A DNA stretch of 64,000 bases from Haematobia irritans (Eukaryota; Arthropoda; Insecta; Diptera; Muscidae): positions 146,376,473 through 146,440,472 of the forward strand of contig NC_134399.1 of NCBI RefSeq assembly GCF_050003625.1, in the 5' to 3' direction. The notes beneath the pieces are model-generated. The model was not told the origin of the DNA and did no database searches. It saw only the letters and a program-made list of their open reading frames with translations. Position numbers and translations under genes: made by a program. This document shows, in pieces, positions 23,895-35,330 of this stretch (its first letter is position 1; each line of letters starts with the position of its first letter).

Positions 23895-25500
23895 GAAATC
23901 TCTTCATGGTCGTATATATGATACTCTAACGTAAGTAATAAGACCAAATAGAAGAAAAACGACCGAAAAATGTCAAAGTTATAAGCAATTGAGTGAACAA
24001 GTCCAATGGCAAATCATGCAAATATGAGCCAATCACCCACACAAAAATTTCTCTCGGCCATTTTTGTGTGGGTGAGTGGCTCATATTTGAATGATTTGAC
24101 ATCATTCAATTGCTTATAAATTTCTCATTTTTCTGTGGTTTTTCTTCTAGTTGGTCTTATTACTTACGCTAGAGTATCGTCTATACGACCATGAAGAGAA
24201 TTTTTTTTATACCCTAAACCACATAATGGTTAGGGTATAATAAGTTTGATCTGCCAAAAAAGTGCCTACCAGAAATATGGATTTTAGACCCCATAAAATA
24301 TATACCGATCGACTCGGAATCACCTCCTTAGTCGATCTAGCGCTTGGTATCCGTCCATCCGTCCGTCTGTCCATGTATTTGTTGTTCACAGGATTCCGAT
24401 CGCAATTATTAACCGATTTTGATGAAATTTGATACAGGGAGTTTTTTGGGAACAAGGACGAACTCTATTGAATTTGGAAGAAATCGGATCAAATTTAGAT
24501 ATAGCGCTCATATATATGTATCGCCCGATTTCGACAAATGGTTTACTTTGCGCTTTTCAACAAAGGGATCGTCACCAAATTTGGCAAAAATTATCTTTTT
24601 CATCGCCCTTCAAGTCTGCAAAATTTCATCCAAATCGGATTTAGATATAGATTCCGATTTTCCCAAATTTGGCCATAAGTCTCTTATTTATAAACCGATC
24701 TGACTCAAAGTTGGCCAAATTTAATTTTGTATAGCACTCACTATATGTGCTCAAAATCATCGAAATCGATTCAGATTTGGCTATAGCTCCCATATATATG
24801 TATCGTCTGATTTTCACAAATTTTGCCATCAAATCATTATTTATAAATCGATCTTACTCAAATTTGGCTCACTCTAATGTTCTACAGTACTGACTATATA
24901 TGCAAAATATCATCCAAATCGGTTCAGATTTAGATATAGCTCCCATATATGTAGCGCCCGAATTTCAAAATTTTGCCTCTTATAACCATATTTTTTTACT
25001 ATAGTGGTCTCATTTATTAACCGATCTTAGTCAAATTTAGCACAAGGTAATCTCCTGTAATATCAACAAAACCTCCAAAATATAATCCAAATCGGATCAG
25101 ATTTAGATATAGCTTCCATATGTATGTATTCCTTATAACTTTATTTGTGGCCATAATAGTCTTATTTAGTGCTCGATGCTGCTCTAATTTAGCACAAGGT
25201 AACCTTCTGTGGTATCAACCAAATCTGCAAAATATCATCAAAATCGGTTCAGATTTAGATATAGCTCCCATATATATGGATCGATCGATTTTCCCAAATT
25301 TGGGCACAATACTCTCCAATGTTGCTTAAATTTCAAATATACATGTATTAGCCGATATATTTAGGCTTACATGTAGCTTTTACATAAAACTTTTGCCTTA
25401 TTTTCGGAAATTTAGATTTATTAAGACACTAATTGAGCGATTTCCTCTTTTTTACTAATGGACTCAATATTAGTGGCATACTAACTCTGTAGGTTTAGAA

Positions 25501-27225
25501 GGCGACCGGACACATCCCCCAACGGACATTTCGCCCAAAATGATTTTTGGGCGTTATGACCTTCACTGGGGCGGTCACATCGCCCAATTTTAGTTTGGGC
25601 TTTATGTCCTCCCTCATCGCGGCCATAAGCCCCATAAAAAAATGTGGGTGTTATGACCGTTTGAATATAATTGAATATAAACAATAGTTTAAAATAACAA
25701 AATATATTTTTTTTTAAATCATTCATACGATTCATACTATATACGATTCCATAATTTTTTTTAAATATTTAATAGATAGATATGCCTCTTATTGACAAAT
25801 ATCGAATCCTGCTTTTTTTGTGTATGCTGGAAGAAGATGTAAAATTAGCATATCTGGGCTTCATCGTTTGTTTTAATTGTTTTTGACTGGCACATAATTT
25901 TTGACTATTTTTCTTCTCAGCGTATGATTGAAATGGAAAAGCGGCTAAAGTGGCACTACGAAGACCTATTTCGCTCGTGAAATAGGTCGGTTAAAGCTCC
26001 AAGACATTTGAATTTATATATTGAAATATGAATATTCGGAAATTGATAATTTTTTTCTTTTGAACAAACCAGACAAATGCTGAATTGAAAATTATGTATT
26101 TTAAACTGAAAATTGGAACAAGATGAGATGATCGATTTGCTGCTGATGGGTACGTGAAAAAAAATCTCGCGCGCGATTTATTTCAAGTACCCATCAGCAG
26201 CACATCGATCATCTCATCTCTATCCAATTTTAATGTTTAGAACAAGATAATAAAACGAAAGTTGCAAGAATGTGAGGATGAACTAAATGTGATGAATTTA
26301 AAAAAGGATTCGCGCGCGCGATTTGGAGGCAGATGAGATGATCGACGTGCTGCTGATGGGTACTTGAAATAAATCGCGCGCGCGATTTTTTTCAAGTACC
26401 CATCAGCAGCACGTCGATCATTTCATCTCTTTCCAATTTTAATGTTTAGAACAAGATAATAAACTGAAAGTTGCTAGTATTTGAGGACGACGAGAATTCG
26501 GGCACGCGAATCCTTTGTTAAATTCATCACATTCAGTTTGTCCTCAAGTTCTTGCATCTTTCGTTTTATTAACTTGATTTAAAAAATTAACACAGTTATA
26601 CTGACATGTCGTTTGTAACCTTCGTAAATATTAGTAATTTCTTGTACCCATAAGATAAAATGGAACGACCGAAAAAGGGACATCAATAAAACAATAGCAT
26701 CTCCATCATCCATATTATTCATTATTTCAGTTACTGGGGTGGAACACAAAGAGACTGTATGCCAAATCGGCTTCCATAATAGTGGTTTCCTAAAATATCT
26801 TTTCCGGCACACTTTCGCACATTTAGTATTCACTCATATGTTCTGATTTGGCCAATAGTGCAATGAGTTCTTGGGGGCTTTGTGGAGCGTTTTGCACCAT
26901 TTTCTCCTTAATTTTCTTATAGACCACGAGATCTGCACTGTCTTTCTAGTTACGGCATTTTGAATTAAATACCGTACGTATTTAGTTAACCAAAATTGGG
27001 GATCAAAACTACTTCATTTAGGGCAGTTTTTGATTTGTATTCCGACATTATTTTCCCCATAAAATATTGGGCGTTTTGACCGCCTATTTTTTGGGACATA
27101 TGACCGCGATGAGGGAGGATATAAAGCCCAAACTAAAATTGGGCGATGTGACCGCCCCATTGGAGGTCATAACGCCCAAAAATCATTTTGGGCGAAATGT
27201 CCGTTGGGGGATATGTCCGGTCGCC
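25501..27225. mobile_element. MULE-like long-TIR element with 9-bp target duplication
   Basis: Starts GGCGACCGGACA and ends TGTCCGGTCGCC. The terminal inverted repeats match over about 125 bp (25501-25625 and 27100-27225) with looser similarity beyond. GGTTTAGAA flanks it directly on both sides (25492-25500 and 27226-27234). Long repeats plus a 9-bp duplication are typical of the Mutator (MULE) superfamily; that class is an inference. The repeats contain smaller inverted motifs (CGCCCAAAATGATTTTTGGGCG; GGTCACATCGCCC). The interior (1.4 kb) holds the hairpin array and an 84-codon minus ORF (26579-26833, CAKVCRKRYF...) with no recognised domain. No transposase was identified, so it is probably non-autonomous. 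Confidence 0.8.
26121..26577. repeat. Array of long hairpins with GCGCGC cores
   Basis: Hairpin 1 (26121-26219) pairs GATGAGATGATCGAT...GCTGCTGATGGGTAC with its reverse complement around a TCGCGCGCGCGA-like core. Hairpin 2 (26331-26430) does the same with core AAATCGCGCGCGCGATTT. The units are 210 bp apart and share the trailer 'ccaattttaatgtttagaac'. In addition 26245-26314 and 26507-26576 are reverse complements of about 70 bp (GTGATGAATTTAA, GGATTCGCG) and enclose hairpin 2. The G+C-rich core stands out from the AT-rich surroundings. Confidence 0.85.
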
Positions 27226-27622
27226 GGTTTAGAATCAACTGCAAATATAGTTCCTAATATCAGACATTTCTGTTTAGATTGTGATAAAACTCCCATAACC
27301 ATGTACCCATTAATGTTCTTAAATATGGAAATGCGTTTTTTCCCCAAACCTGTACCATTGATACCCCACAAACAATGTTTACTAATTCAGTAGGGGTGGT
27401 TTAGGCTATGATATTGTCGGCCCCGCCCTACTTTCTACTTTACTCACTTGTTTTTAAATGGTTTATACTTTTCTTGCGGAAAAGGTCAATTGTAAAATAC
27501 GATTTTTTTGACAATTTTGACTTTTCGCATCTTTTACTTATCACAAATCCAATTACACACGATTATTCATTTATGTAACAACAACGTTATAATCGGACAT
27601 TTATAACTCGAGATATATAACA

Positions 27623-29033
27623 ATGAACATTTTCGTTCTTATTACGAATAAAATAGAAGATTAAAATTTCCTCTTTTACCAGAATATTTTATTCGTCAAC
27701 CTTTTATAAAAACAAAAACTCCACCACAATTGTCTCAATACAAAATTCGACTACTACTTACATATTTTAAATTTGAATCTATTTGTGAGTGAATGTGAAG
27801 TATCCTTACAAAATCAGTTGTACTCGTCCACATCCATAGGTGTATGTGGATATGTGATTGTGAACATTTTTGTACTTTTCAATTTTTTCATTAGTTTTGT
27901 GGGTTTGTAGAACATGACAGTTGCAGTGAAATTATTTGTCTTCTTCTTCTACCTTGGGCTTTTTGTTTGTTACTGTTGTGTGTGTGTGTGAGTTTACCTA
28001 CACAACTGTTGTAGCTGCTGCCTCTTTTGATGGTGTTGTTCTTTTTGTTGCCCTCCGTTGTCAGGTTATGCAAAACAAATGCATTTTACAAGCGACCCAA
28101 CCAGCCAGCCATTCCAAACCATTTCAAAATGTACCACACCAAAATAGCGTTTGTCCTGGCTTACCAAACCAGACCAAACCCGCCAGTGTGCCACCAAAAA
28201 AAAACCACCCAGCAACCATCCAATCCATGTCATTGCTTTCTAAGCTACCAAAGCAAAGCAAATGTACGAACCAGAAAACATCCATCTGCCATTCATTGAA
28301 TGTGACCTACCGCTGTGACTTCATTTAGTTTTCCTTAATGTCGAAAATCCCAAATAATTGTAAATGTGGGCCAAAAAGCTGCTTTCGACCGCCCGCTTGC
28401 CTACGATTTCTATCTTCTTTTTTCTGTTTCTGGTTCAGTTATTGTGTTGTTGACTAGAAATTCACAGTGGAGCCGAACTGTGAGTATAATCATGTGATTT
28501 GGTTTGGAGATTTCATAATTGCAAACTAGAGAAAATATGGCGTATTTCTATACAACTGACACAGAAATAAATCTAAATCCCGGGTAGTGTTTATATATAG
28601 AAGTATGAATTTCATCACGACTATGACTCTTCAGTATCGATGTCAATTTCAAAGAACGCGGTTTCACTGAGTGCTTCGCTATATTTAGCATAATTCTATA
28701 TTTAGCACAATAACAAGGGAGTTGGAACGGCATTCCACATTACGGTTAAACCACACAGAGAAGCGATGAAATACTCAGAAATTTCATCATATTGAAAAAA
28801 CTAAGTTTGTGACCAAATAAAATGATGAAGTTTATTTGCAAAGAGGTCAGCTCAAAATTAACACCCTGGCTTGGATGGTTGCACCCCGCTGGTATTGAAC
28901 AGCCGTGAGTTCAAAATAAATGCCAAATATTATCGGGAAAAGTCCTAAAGCCAATATTGAAGCCCTGGACAGACAAAAATATCAGCTGCAAACCACGAAC
29001 GTTCAAACGGGACCATCGCAAAATTGAATTAAA
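27623..29033. other. Unassigned DNA with TG microsatellite
   Basis: A TG tract lies at about 27976-27993. ORFs 27936-28328 and 28027-28299 overlap in different frames, are Pro/Thr/Lys-rich from 'ccaaacc' repeats and show no domain. I see no family-level repeat until A4. Confidence 0.4.
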
Positions 29034-29717
29034 CACAAGTATATACAGACTTAAGTTCGGCCGGGCCGAATCTTAAATACCCACCATCATGAATCAAAAA
29101 ATATGATTGTTTCTATAGAAATCTCTTCGTCAGGTTACTTGAAAATTATGATGACAGAAACTCTGCCAAGCAAACATACTCGTATATACCAACATTGAAA
29201 TCGGGAAACTTAACACATGGGAGCTATACTAAAACATGGACCGATACACACCATTTACGGCCCACACCAATTTAAGGGCCAAAAATACTTCTAAATTTAG
29301 AATTTCCGACAAAACGCATAAAAATTGGCACGTCAACACACTAAATAGGTCAAATCTGGAGATCGGTCTATATGAGGTAAATACGAAAACATGAACATGT
29401 CAACACACTAAACAGGTCAAATCTGGAGATCGGTCTATATGAGGTAAATACGAAAACATGAACCGATACATATCATATTCGGCGTACTTAAAAGTAGACC
29501 CAAAATATTTCCAGATTTTGTAATTTTAGATAAATCGGGTAGAAATTGCTGTGTCTAGAAGCCCAAGAAGTCAACTTGGGAGAGCGGGCTATATGGGGGC
29601 TATACCAAACCACGGACCGATACACGCCATTTTCGATACACCTATTTGTGGTCTTCAAATACCTTTAGTTTTCCAATTCCAGACAAATCGGATAAAAACT
29701 ACGGTTTCTAGAAGTCC

Positions 29718-30246
29718 TTGGTGCTATGGTTAGCATGCCCGCCTTGCATACACAAGGTCGTGGGTTCGATTTCTACTTCGACCGCACACCAAAAATTTTT
29801 CACGGTGGATTATCCCACATCAGCAATGCTGGTAATATTTCTAAGTGTTTCAAAGCTTCTCTAAGTGGTTTTACTGCAATGTAGAACGCCATTCGGACTC
29901 GGCTATAAAAAGGAGGTCCTTTATCGTTGAACTTAATATGGAATCGGGTAGCACTCGTGGGTTCGATTCCTCCTTCGACCTAACACCAAAAAGTTTTTCA
30001 ACGGTGGATTATCCCACCTCAGTAATGCTGGTGATATTTCTGAGTGCTTCAAAACTTCTCTAAGTGGTTTCACTGCAATGTGAAACGCCGTTTGGACTCG
30101 GCTATAAAAAGGAGGTCCTTTATCATTGAGCTTAACATGGAATCGGGCAACACTCAGTGATAAGAGAGAAGTTCACCAATGTGGTATCACAATGGATTGA
30201 ATAGTCTAAGTGAGCCTGATACATCGGGCTGCCACCTAACCTAACC
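29718..30246 (+). mobile_element. tRNA-derived SINE, copy 2 (dimer-like)
   Basis: Full 5' tRNA-like part (TGGTTAGCATGCCCGCC; GGGTTCGATTTC), then about 240 bp in it restarts at a second B box (CGTGGGTTCGATTCC, about 29950) and repeats the body to the end. The tail is ACCTAACCTAACC. A target duplication TTCTAGAAG(T/C)CC flanks it (29706-29717 and 30247-30258). The ORF 29845-30063 is accidental. Confidence 0.85.
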
Positions 30247-30822
30247 TTCTAGAAGCCCAGGAAGTAAAATAGGGAGATCGGTCTATATGTGGACTATACC
30301 AAAACGGATACCCACCAGTTTCGACACACCTATTTTTGGTCGTAAAATACCTCTATATTTCCAATTTCAAACAAATCGAATAAAAACTATGGTTTCTAGA
30401 AGTCCAAGAAGTGAACTTGGGAGTTCGGCCAATATGGGGGCTATACAATGGGGTCCTCATTTACCTTTAGATTTCCAACTTCAGCCAAATCGGATAAAAA
30501 CTACGGTTTCTAGAAGCCCAAGAAGTAAAATCGGAATATCGGTCTATATGGGGGCTGTACCAAAACATGGACCAATGCATACCATTTTCGACACACCTTT
30601 TTTGGTCCTAAAATACCTCTAGAATACCAATTTTAGCAAATCGAATAAAAACTACGGTTTCTAGAAACCCAAGACCCCAAATCGGGGGATCGGTTTATAT
30701 GGGAACTATATCAAAACTTGGAACGATATAGCCCATCTTCGAACTTGGCCTACGTGCAGACAAAAGACGAATCTGTGCCAAATATCAGGACGATAGCGCC
30801 ATTATTGCAGACTGTAGCGTGA

Positions 30823-30985
30823 TTGACAAATTTTCTATAGAAATAAAATTTTGGCTAAATTTTCTATAGAAATGAAATTTTGACAAAATTTTCTACAGAA
30901 ATGAAATTTTGACAAAATTTCTATATAAATAAAATTTTGCCTGAATTTTCTATTGAACTGAAATTTTGATAAAATAACGGAAATT
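30823..30985. repeat. 29-bp AT minisatellite inside A4
   Basis: Five or six diverged units (TTTTCTATAGAAATAAAATT...) placed between 'gtagcgtgat' and the CGGACATGCTTATATCG block, where the CAGA microsatellite normally lies. Confidence 0.75.
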
Positions 30986-31184
30986 TTGACAAAGCAGGCG
31001 GACATGCTTATATCGTCTTACAATTTCACCCTGTTCAAGAGTATATACATTTTAAATAGTCAGAAATCGATGTTTCGATGTGTTAACATACAAACGAAAT
31101 CACAAACTTATTATACCCCCATCACCATTCTATGGTGGTGGGTATAATAAGGTTCCTCGTTTTTGTTCTACCGCACAATTGCCG

Positions 31185-31300
31185 GATCTCAATCACGGTT
31201 GCCACAGTTGGTAGAATTCTACCAAAAATGGTAGATTTTTTACTGTTTGGCAGATTGGTAGAATTCTTGATGTTTTGGAAGATTTCGCAAACTATTTCTC
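31185..31300 (-). repeat. Family J repeat
   Basis: 'ggtagaattctaccaaaaatggtagattttttactgtttgg'-type text in short direct and inverted echoes of GGTAGA/TCTACC. Same repeat near 41150-41240 and, inverted, 60755-60830. Function and class unknown. Confidence 0.5.
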
Positions 31301-31392
31301 TCCAACTAAAATATACTTAATTTTTTTTATAGAAATGCAAATTGGACAAAATATTCTATAGAAGTATAATTTTGAAAAAAAAAATAATAAAA

Positions 31393-32510
31393 AATAAGTA
31401 TATACGGCCGTAAGTTCGGCCAGGCCGAATCTTATGTACCCTCCACCATGGCTTGCGTAGAAACTTCTACGAAATACTGTCATCCACAATCGAATTACTA
31501 GGGTTGTGGTATCTTAAAACTTCTTAACATCATTTTCTAAATTGTGAGTTAGTCCATACGTGGTAGAGAGCCAGAATTGAAATATGGGGGTCTCTTATAT
31601 GGGGGGCTATATACAATTATAAACTTGATATGGACTATTTTTTTGTGATTGGGGATCGATTTATCTGAGGGCTATATATAACTATAGACCGATATGGACC
31701 ATTTTTTGCATGGTCATTAGAGACCATATACTAACACCATGTACCAAATTTCAGCCGGATCGGCCTCCGCAAGCCAAATCGGGGGATCGGTTTATATGGG
31801 GGCTACATATAATTATGGACCGATGTGGACCAATTTACGCATAGTGTTTAGAGACCATATACATACACCATGTACCAAATTTCAGCCGGATCGGATGAAA
31901 TTTGCTTCTCTTAGAGGCTCCGCAAGCCAAATTTGGGGATCGGTTTATATGGGGGCTATATATAATTATGGACCGATGTGGACCAATTTTTGCATGGTTG
32001 TTAGAGACCATATACTAACACCATGTACCAAATTTCAGCCGGATCGGCCTCCGCAAGCCAAATCGGGGGATCGGTTTATATGGGGGCTATATATAATTAT
32101 GGACCGATGTGGACCAATTTATGCATAGTTGTTAGAGACCATATACATACACCATGTACCAAATTTCCGGATCGGATGAAATTTGCTTCTCTTAGAGTCC
32201 CCGGAAGCCAAATTTGGGGGTCCGTTTATTTGAGGGCTATACGTAAAAGTGGACCGATATGGCCCATTTGAAATACCATCCGACCTACATCAATAAGAAC
32301 TACTTGTGCCAAGTTTCAAGTCGATAGCTTGTTTCGTTCGGAAGTTAGCGTGATTTCAACAGACGGACGGACGGGCATGCTCAGATCGACTCAGAATTTC
32401 ACCACGACCCAGAATATATATATATATGGGGTCTTAGAGCAATATTTCGATGTGTTACAAACCGAATGACAAAGTTAATATACCCCCATCCTATGGTGGA
32501 GGATATAAAA
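31393..32510 (+). mobile_element. Helentron-like family B (B4)
   Basis: Begins AAGTATATACGGCCG with the GGCCAGGCCGAA palindrome, shows four monomers (phase points 31785, 31938 and 32069; the last is short by 22 bp), and ends CTATGGTGGAGGATATA. Monomers here are very similar, indicating recent homogenisation. ORFs 31739-32128 and 32023-32271 are read-through. Confidence 0.85.
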
Positions 32511-32514
32511 AATC

Positions 32515-32735
32515 TATTGATATACAATTTTGGTATAATTTCCTATAGAAATTAATTTTTGGCAAAAATTTTCTATAGATATAAAATTTTGGCAATATTT
32601 TCCATAGACATAAAATTTTTTACAAAAAATGTCTATATGTTAGAAATGAAAGTTTGGCATAATTTTCTATACAAATAAAGTATTGTAAAAAATTTCTATA
32701 TAATTTTAAATTTGGAGAAATTTTTCTCTCTTTTT
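32515..32735. repeat. 29-bp AT minisatellite, diverged block
   Basis: Degenerate 29-bp units between B4 and SINE copy 3. The SINE inserted into its right end. Confidence 0.7.
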
Positions 32736-32757
32736 GTAGAAGTAGTATGTTAGGATA

Positions 32758-33090
32758 GGTTAGGTGGCAGCCCGATGTAGCAGGCTCACTTAGACTATTC
32801 AGTTCATTGTGATACCACATTGGTGAACTTCTCTCTTATCACTGAGTGCTGCCCGAGTCCATGTTCAGCTCAATGAGGAGTCCCTCCATTTTATAAACGA
32901 GTCTGAACGGCGTTCTACATTGCATTGACACCACTTAAAGAAGCTTTGAAACCCTCAGAAATGTCACCAACACTTCTGAGGTGGGATAATCCACCACTGA
33001 AAAACTTTTTGGTGTTCGGTCGAAGCAGGAATCGAACCCACGACCTTGTGTATGCAAGGCGGATATGCTAACCATTGCACCACGGTGGTG
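32758..33090 (-). mobile_element. tRNA-derived SINE, copy 3
   Basis: Reverse-strand SINE with B box (GAATCGAACCC on the plus strand) and A box (GCTAACCATTGCACC). The tail, read on its own strand, is CCACCTAACCTATCCTAAC. Flanked by the 9-bp target duplication GAAGTAGTA (32749-32757 and 33091-33099). Confidence 0.9.
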
Positions 33091-33099
33091 GAAGTAGTA

Positions 33100-35330
33100 G
33101 CTTGCACCAAGTTAAATTGTTAATTTAAAGTTCGACAAATTTACAATACAAAGGATATGTATAGTCACAAAAAATTTTCACTAATAGGAGAGATCATAAT
33201 ATATAATATCGCATATACTGCAAAAAGCTTCTAAAATCAAAATATTAAAACATTTCTTTTGAAGAAGACAAAATTTTTTTACATACTAACCACAAAAAAC
33301 TGATTAAAAACTTAAAAAATATATTTTTTAAATTTGTTATATTTTTGGTACATTTTTTTTTAAATTTTGGTAGATTTTTTTTGTTTAGCACGGGGGGTAA
33401 CCACGATCTCTATACGTTGTACTTATGTGATTTGGGACTTTTGAAGAGTAATGCTGGTATTAAAAATTCCAACGTTTTTATACCGCAGAGTCACTTTTGT
33501 GCAGAGTGTAATGGCTTTTTCGACCACTTTATTTCATAACTCGTACCAAATGTAGCAAATTCGATCAATTTTATACTGATCCTAAAATTTTATGTTTTTT
33601 ACGACTTTTGTTGTTTTTGAACAACAAAAATAATATAAAATAGCGCTTTACCTTAAACCATTCTTTGTTAATATTACAAGTTCACACCTTATTTTCTTTT
33701 TTTTTTATCTCACAGTGCACCTCTGTGTTTGGTTGTTGTTGTTGGTTGATTGGTCGTCAGTAATGGTGGGAGGGGAGTGGCAATAGCGGACCTTTGTGAG
33801 AATATTTGATTGCGAGTGTGCGTTTGATGGCATACAAATAAAGGTGAAAAGAAAGGGCGAAAGTTTATGCAAATGCACATTTTAAAGTGTTTGTTTTGGG
33901 TGTAATGGAAAAACGGAATTTAAAGGATTTCCAAATATTTGACAATGGCTTACAAAACAAAAGCGAATGGCACCACTTCTCGGGGAGATTAAAAAATGTC
34001 TAAAATTATAATTTCCATATAGCGTTGTACTTTAATGCTCCAGATTTTACCTGTGTCACAGTTTTTGTTTTGTTTTTTGTTAATTAAACCCAAATAAGGA
34101 TGAAAATGCCAAAATGTACAGGTTGTGAGAGTATGCATTATTAACCTAAAATACTATGAAATGGAAAAAGCTACGCGTGGTAATTGAAAAACACATTTTG
34201 TTTTGTTGTATTCCTAAATGTTTTGCTTCCTCATTTATGAGTAATAAGAGGTCAATGACCTAATATGTCGTTGATGTATTATTTTCAAACGTTTTCTTTA
34301 TGTTGCCTATCACGGAAGGCATGAAACCTTTTTTTAGAAATAATTTTTCATAATTGAAATTTTTTAACTGGTCCTGAATCGGAAATGCAATCAAAATTTC
34401 TGAACCTTTTCCAAGTATCGGACTCAATACATAAATCCGAGATATTGCTGAAGTATTCGCTTATATTCTTCGAACACTGGAAACGGTTCAGGTGTTCGAA
34501 CAATAATCATGATTTTTCCGCGCCTCAAATGTGGTTAACTAAAATTAGAAGCTAGCTGAAGAATAATTCATTGGAAGGAATACTTTATTCGAAAGATGAT
34601 CTGAAATAAAATAACTCAAATTATTTTAATACCAAAATTAGCAAATACCAAAATTGACAAGGATTTACACATAATATGCAATAGAAGCATTTATTAATTA
34701 TGATAAAATTCTAGTACAGTCCGAAAAAATAACCAATGAAATCACCCGTTTTGGAAACCACGGGCCTTTTTCTTGAGGTTTAGAATTTTCTATTTTTAAA
34801 TAAAAATGTTACTGAATTAATAATAATACTAAATTTTATTTTAATGTTATTTATTGGAATGCATAACTATGTTATTTTAATAATTTTTTTATTCGAAACA
34901 TTTTTATTTAACCACAAATTGCTTTTTATTTTAATGTTATTTTTATACAAAATTTACTTCGTTATGTTTTTATTTTTTTTATTGAAATGCATAGTTATTT
35001 ATATTAAATTTATATTTTGTATATGAAATAAATACTTTTGTTTTTACACAAAAATATTCTTTATTTTTACTATTTTTATGTTAACCTGATACCAATGCAG
35101 GCTGGTTCAATGTCCAAATCATTTAAACTAGAAATTATTACAATATTTATTCGAGCTTATTGGACAGGAAGATTCAGGGAATTGACGTCATCAAGTTACT
35201 GAAAGAAAACGCCAGATACCCATCTCGCAAGCCTGACTATACTATATATTATATATTGCAGATTTTTTTTAACGATTTTTGGAATGCAAGTGCTGATTAT
35301 AACGAGATTTTTCGAAAAAAGTGACGATAT
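33100..35330. other. Unassigned AT-rich DNA
   Basis: No repeat family recognised. An internal near-duplication occurs at about 34835-35030 ('ttttattttaatgttattt', 'gaaatgcata'). The ORFs 33345-33539 and 34844-35026 are AT-rich and unsupported. Confidence 0.4.

Larger units (their letters stand above)
24208..27452 (-). mobile_element. Helentron-like family D, interrupted, in right foldback arm
   Basis: Reverse-strand element. Its 5' end lies at the right: ACAAGTGAGTAAAG then the GGGCGGGGCC palindrome. The 3' end at the left has TATACCCTAAACC...GGTTAGGGTATA, 'taccgatcgactcgg' and a GTCCATCCGTCCGTCTGTCC tract. Internal monomers carry 'cagatttagatatagctccc' at about 24770-24791, 24926-24944, 25099-25117 and 25250-25269 (steps of 153, about 173 and 152). 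It is split by the MULE-like element at 25501-27225. The ORFs at 24207-24455, 24419-24703, 24429-24644, 24641-24832 and 25120-25329 are not genes. Confidence 0.8.
22198..27622. mobile_element. Foldback palindromic element with mirror-placed insertions
   Basis: Outer arms 22198-22380 and 27453-27622 are reverse complements with some changes (shared CCGATTATAACGTTGTTGTTAC, AATCGTGTGTAATTGGAT and AGTATAAACCATTTAAAA). Inner arms 23895-24048 and 24060-24206 are also reverse complements (CTCTTCATGGTCGTATA, GTAAGTAATAAGACCAA, AAATATGAGCCA, TCACCCACACAAAAAT) around an 11-nt loop. Removing the B and D elements joins outer and inner arms into one palindrome of roughly 650 bp. No ORF. Ends and target duplication were not found, so the class is unknown; a Foldback-like element or a former inverted duplication are both possible. 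Confidence 0.75.
29034..31150 (+). mobile_element. Helentron-like family A (A4), with nested SINE
   Basis: ACAAGTATATACAGACTTAAG start with the TTCGGCCGGGCCGAA palindrome, diverged monomers, an exact-looking 67-bp tandem duplication (29332 to about 29465), SINE copy 2 at 29718-30246, a 29-bp minisatellite inside the 3' part (30823-30985) and the CTATGGTGGTGGGTATA end. More diverged than A2, A3 and A5. ORFs 29551-29733 and 30287-30622 are monomer read-through. Confidence 0.8.

Noticed and set aside
26579..26833. 84-codon ORF as a definite MULE transposase
   Set aside because: No DDE, zinc-finger or SWIM-like motif is visible; kept only as a possible relic in the findings.
27936..28328. 130-codon Pro/Lys-rich ORF as a gene
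   Set aside because: Composition follows CCAAACC-type low-complexity DNA and a TG microsatellite; another overlapping frame is equally open.
31739..32128. ORFs with GSVYMGAIYNYGPMWTNF repeats
   Set aside because: Read-through of family B monomers; the same text occurs at eight other loci.
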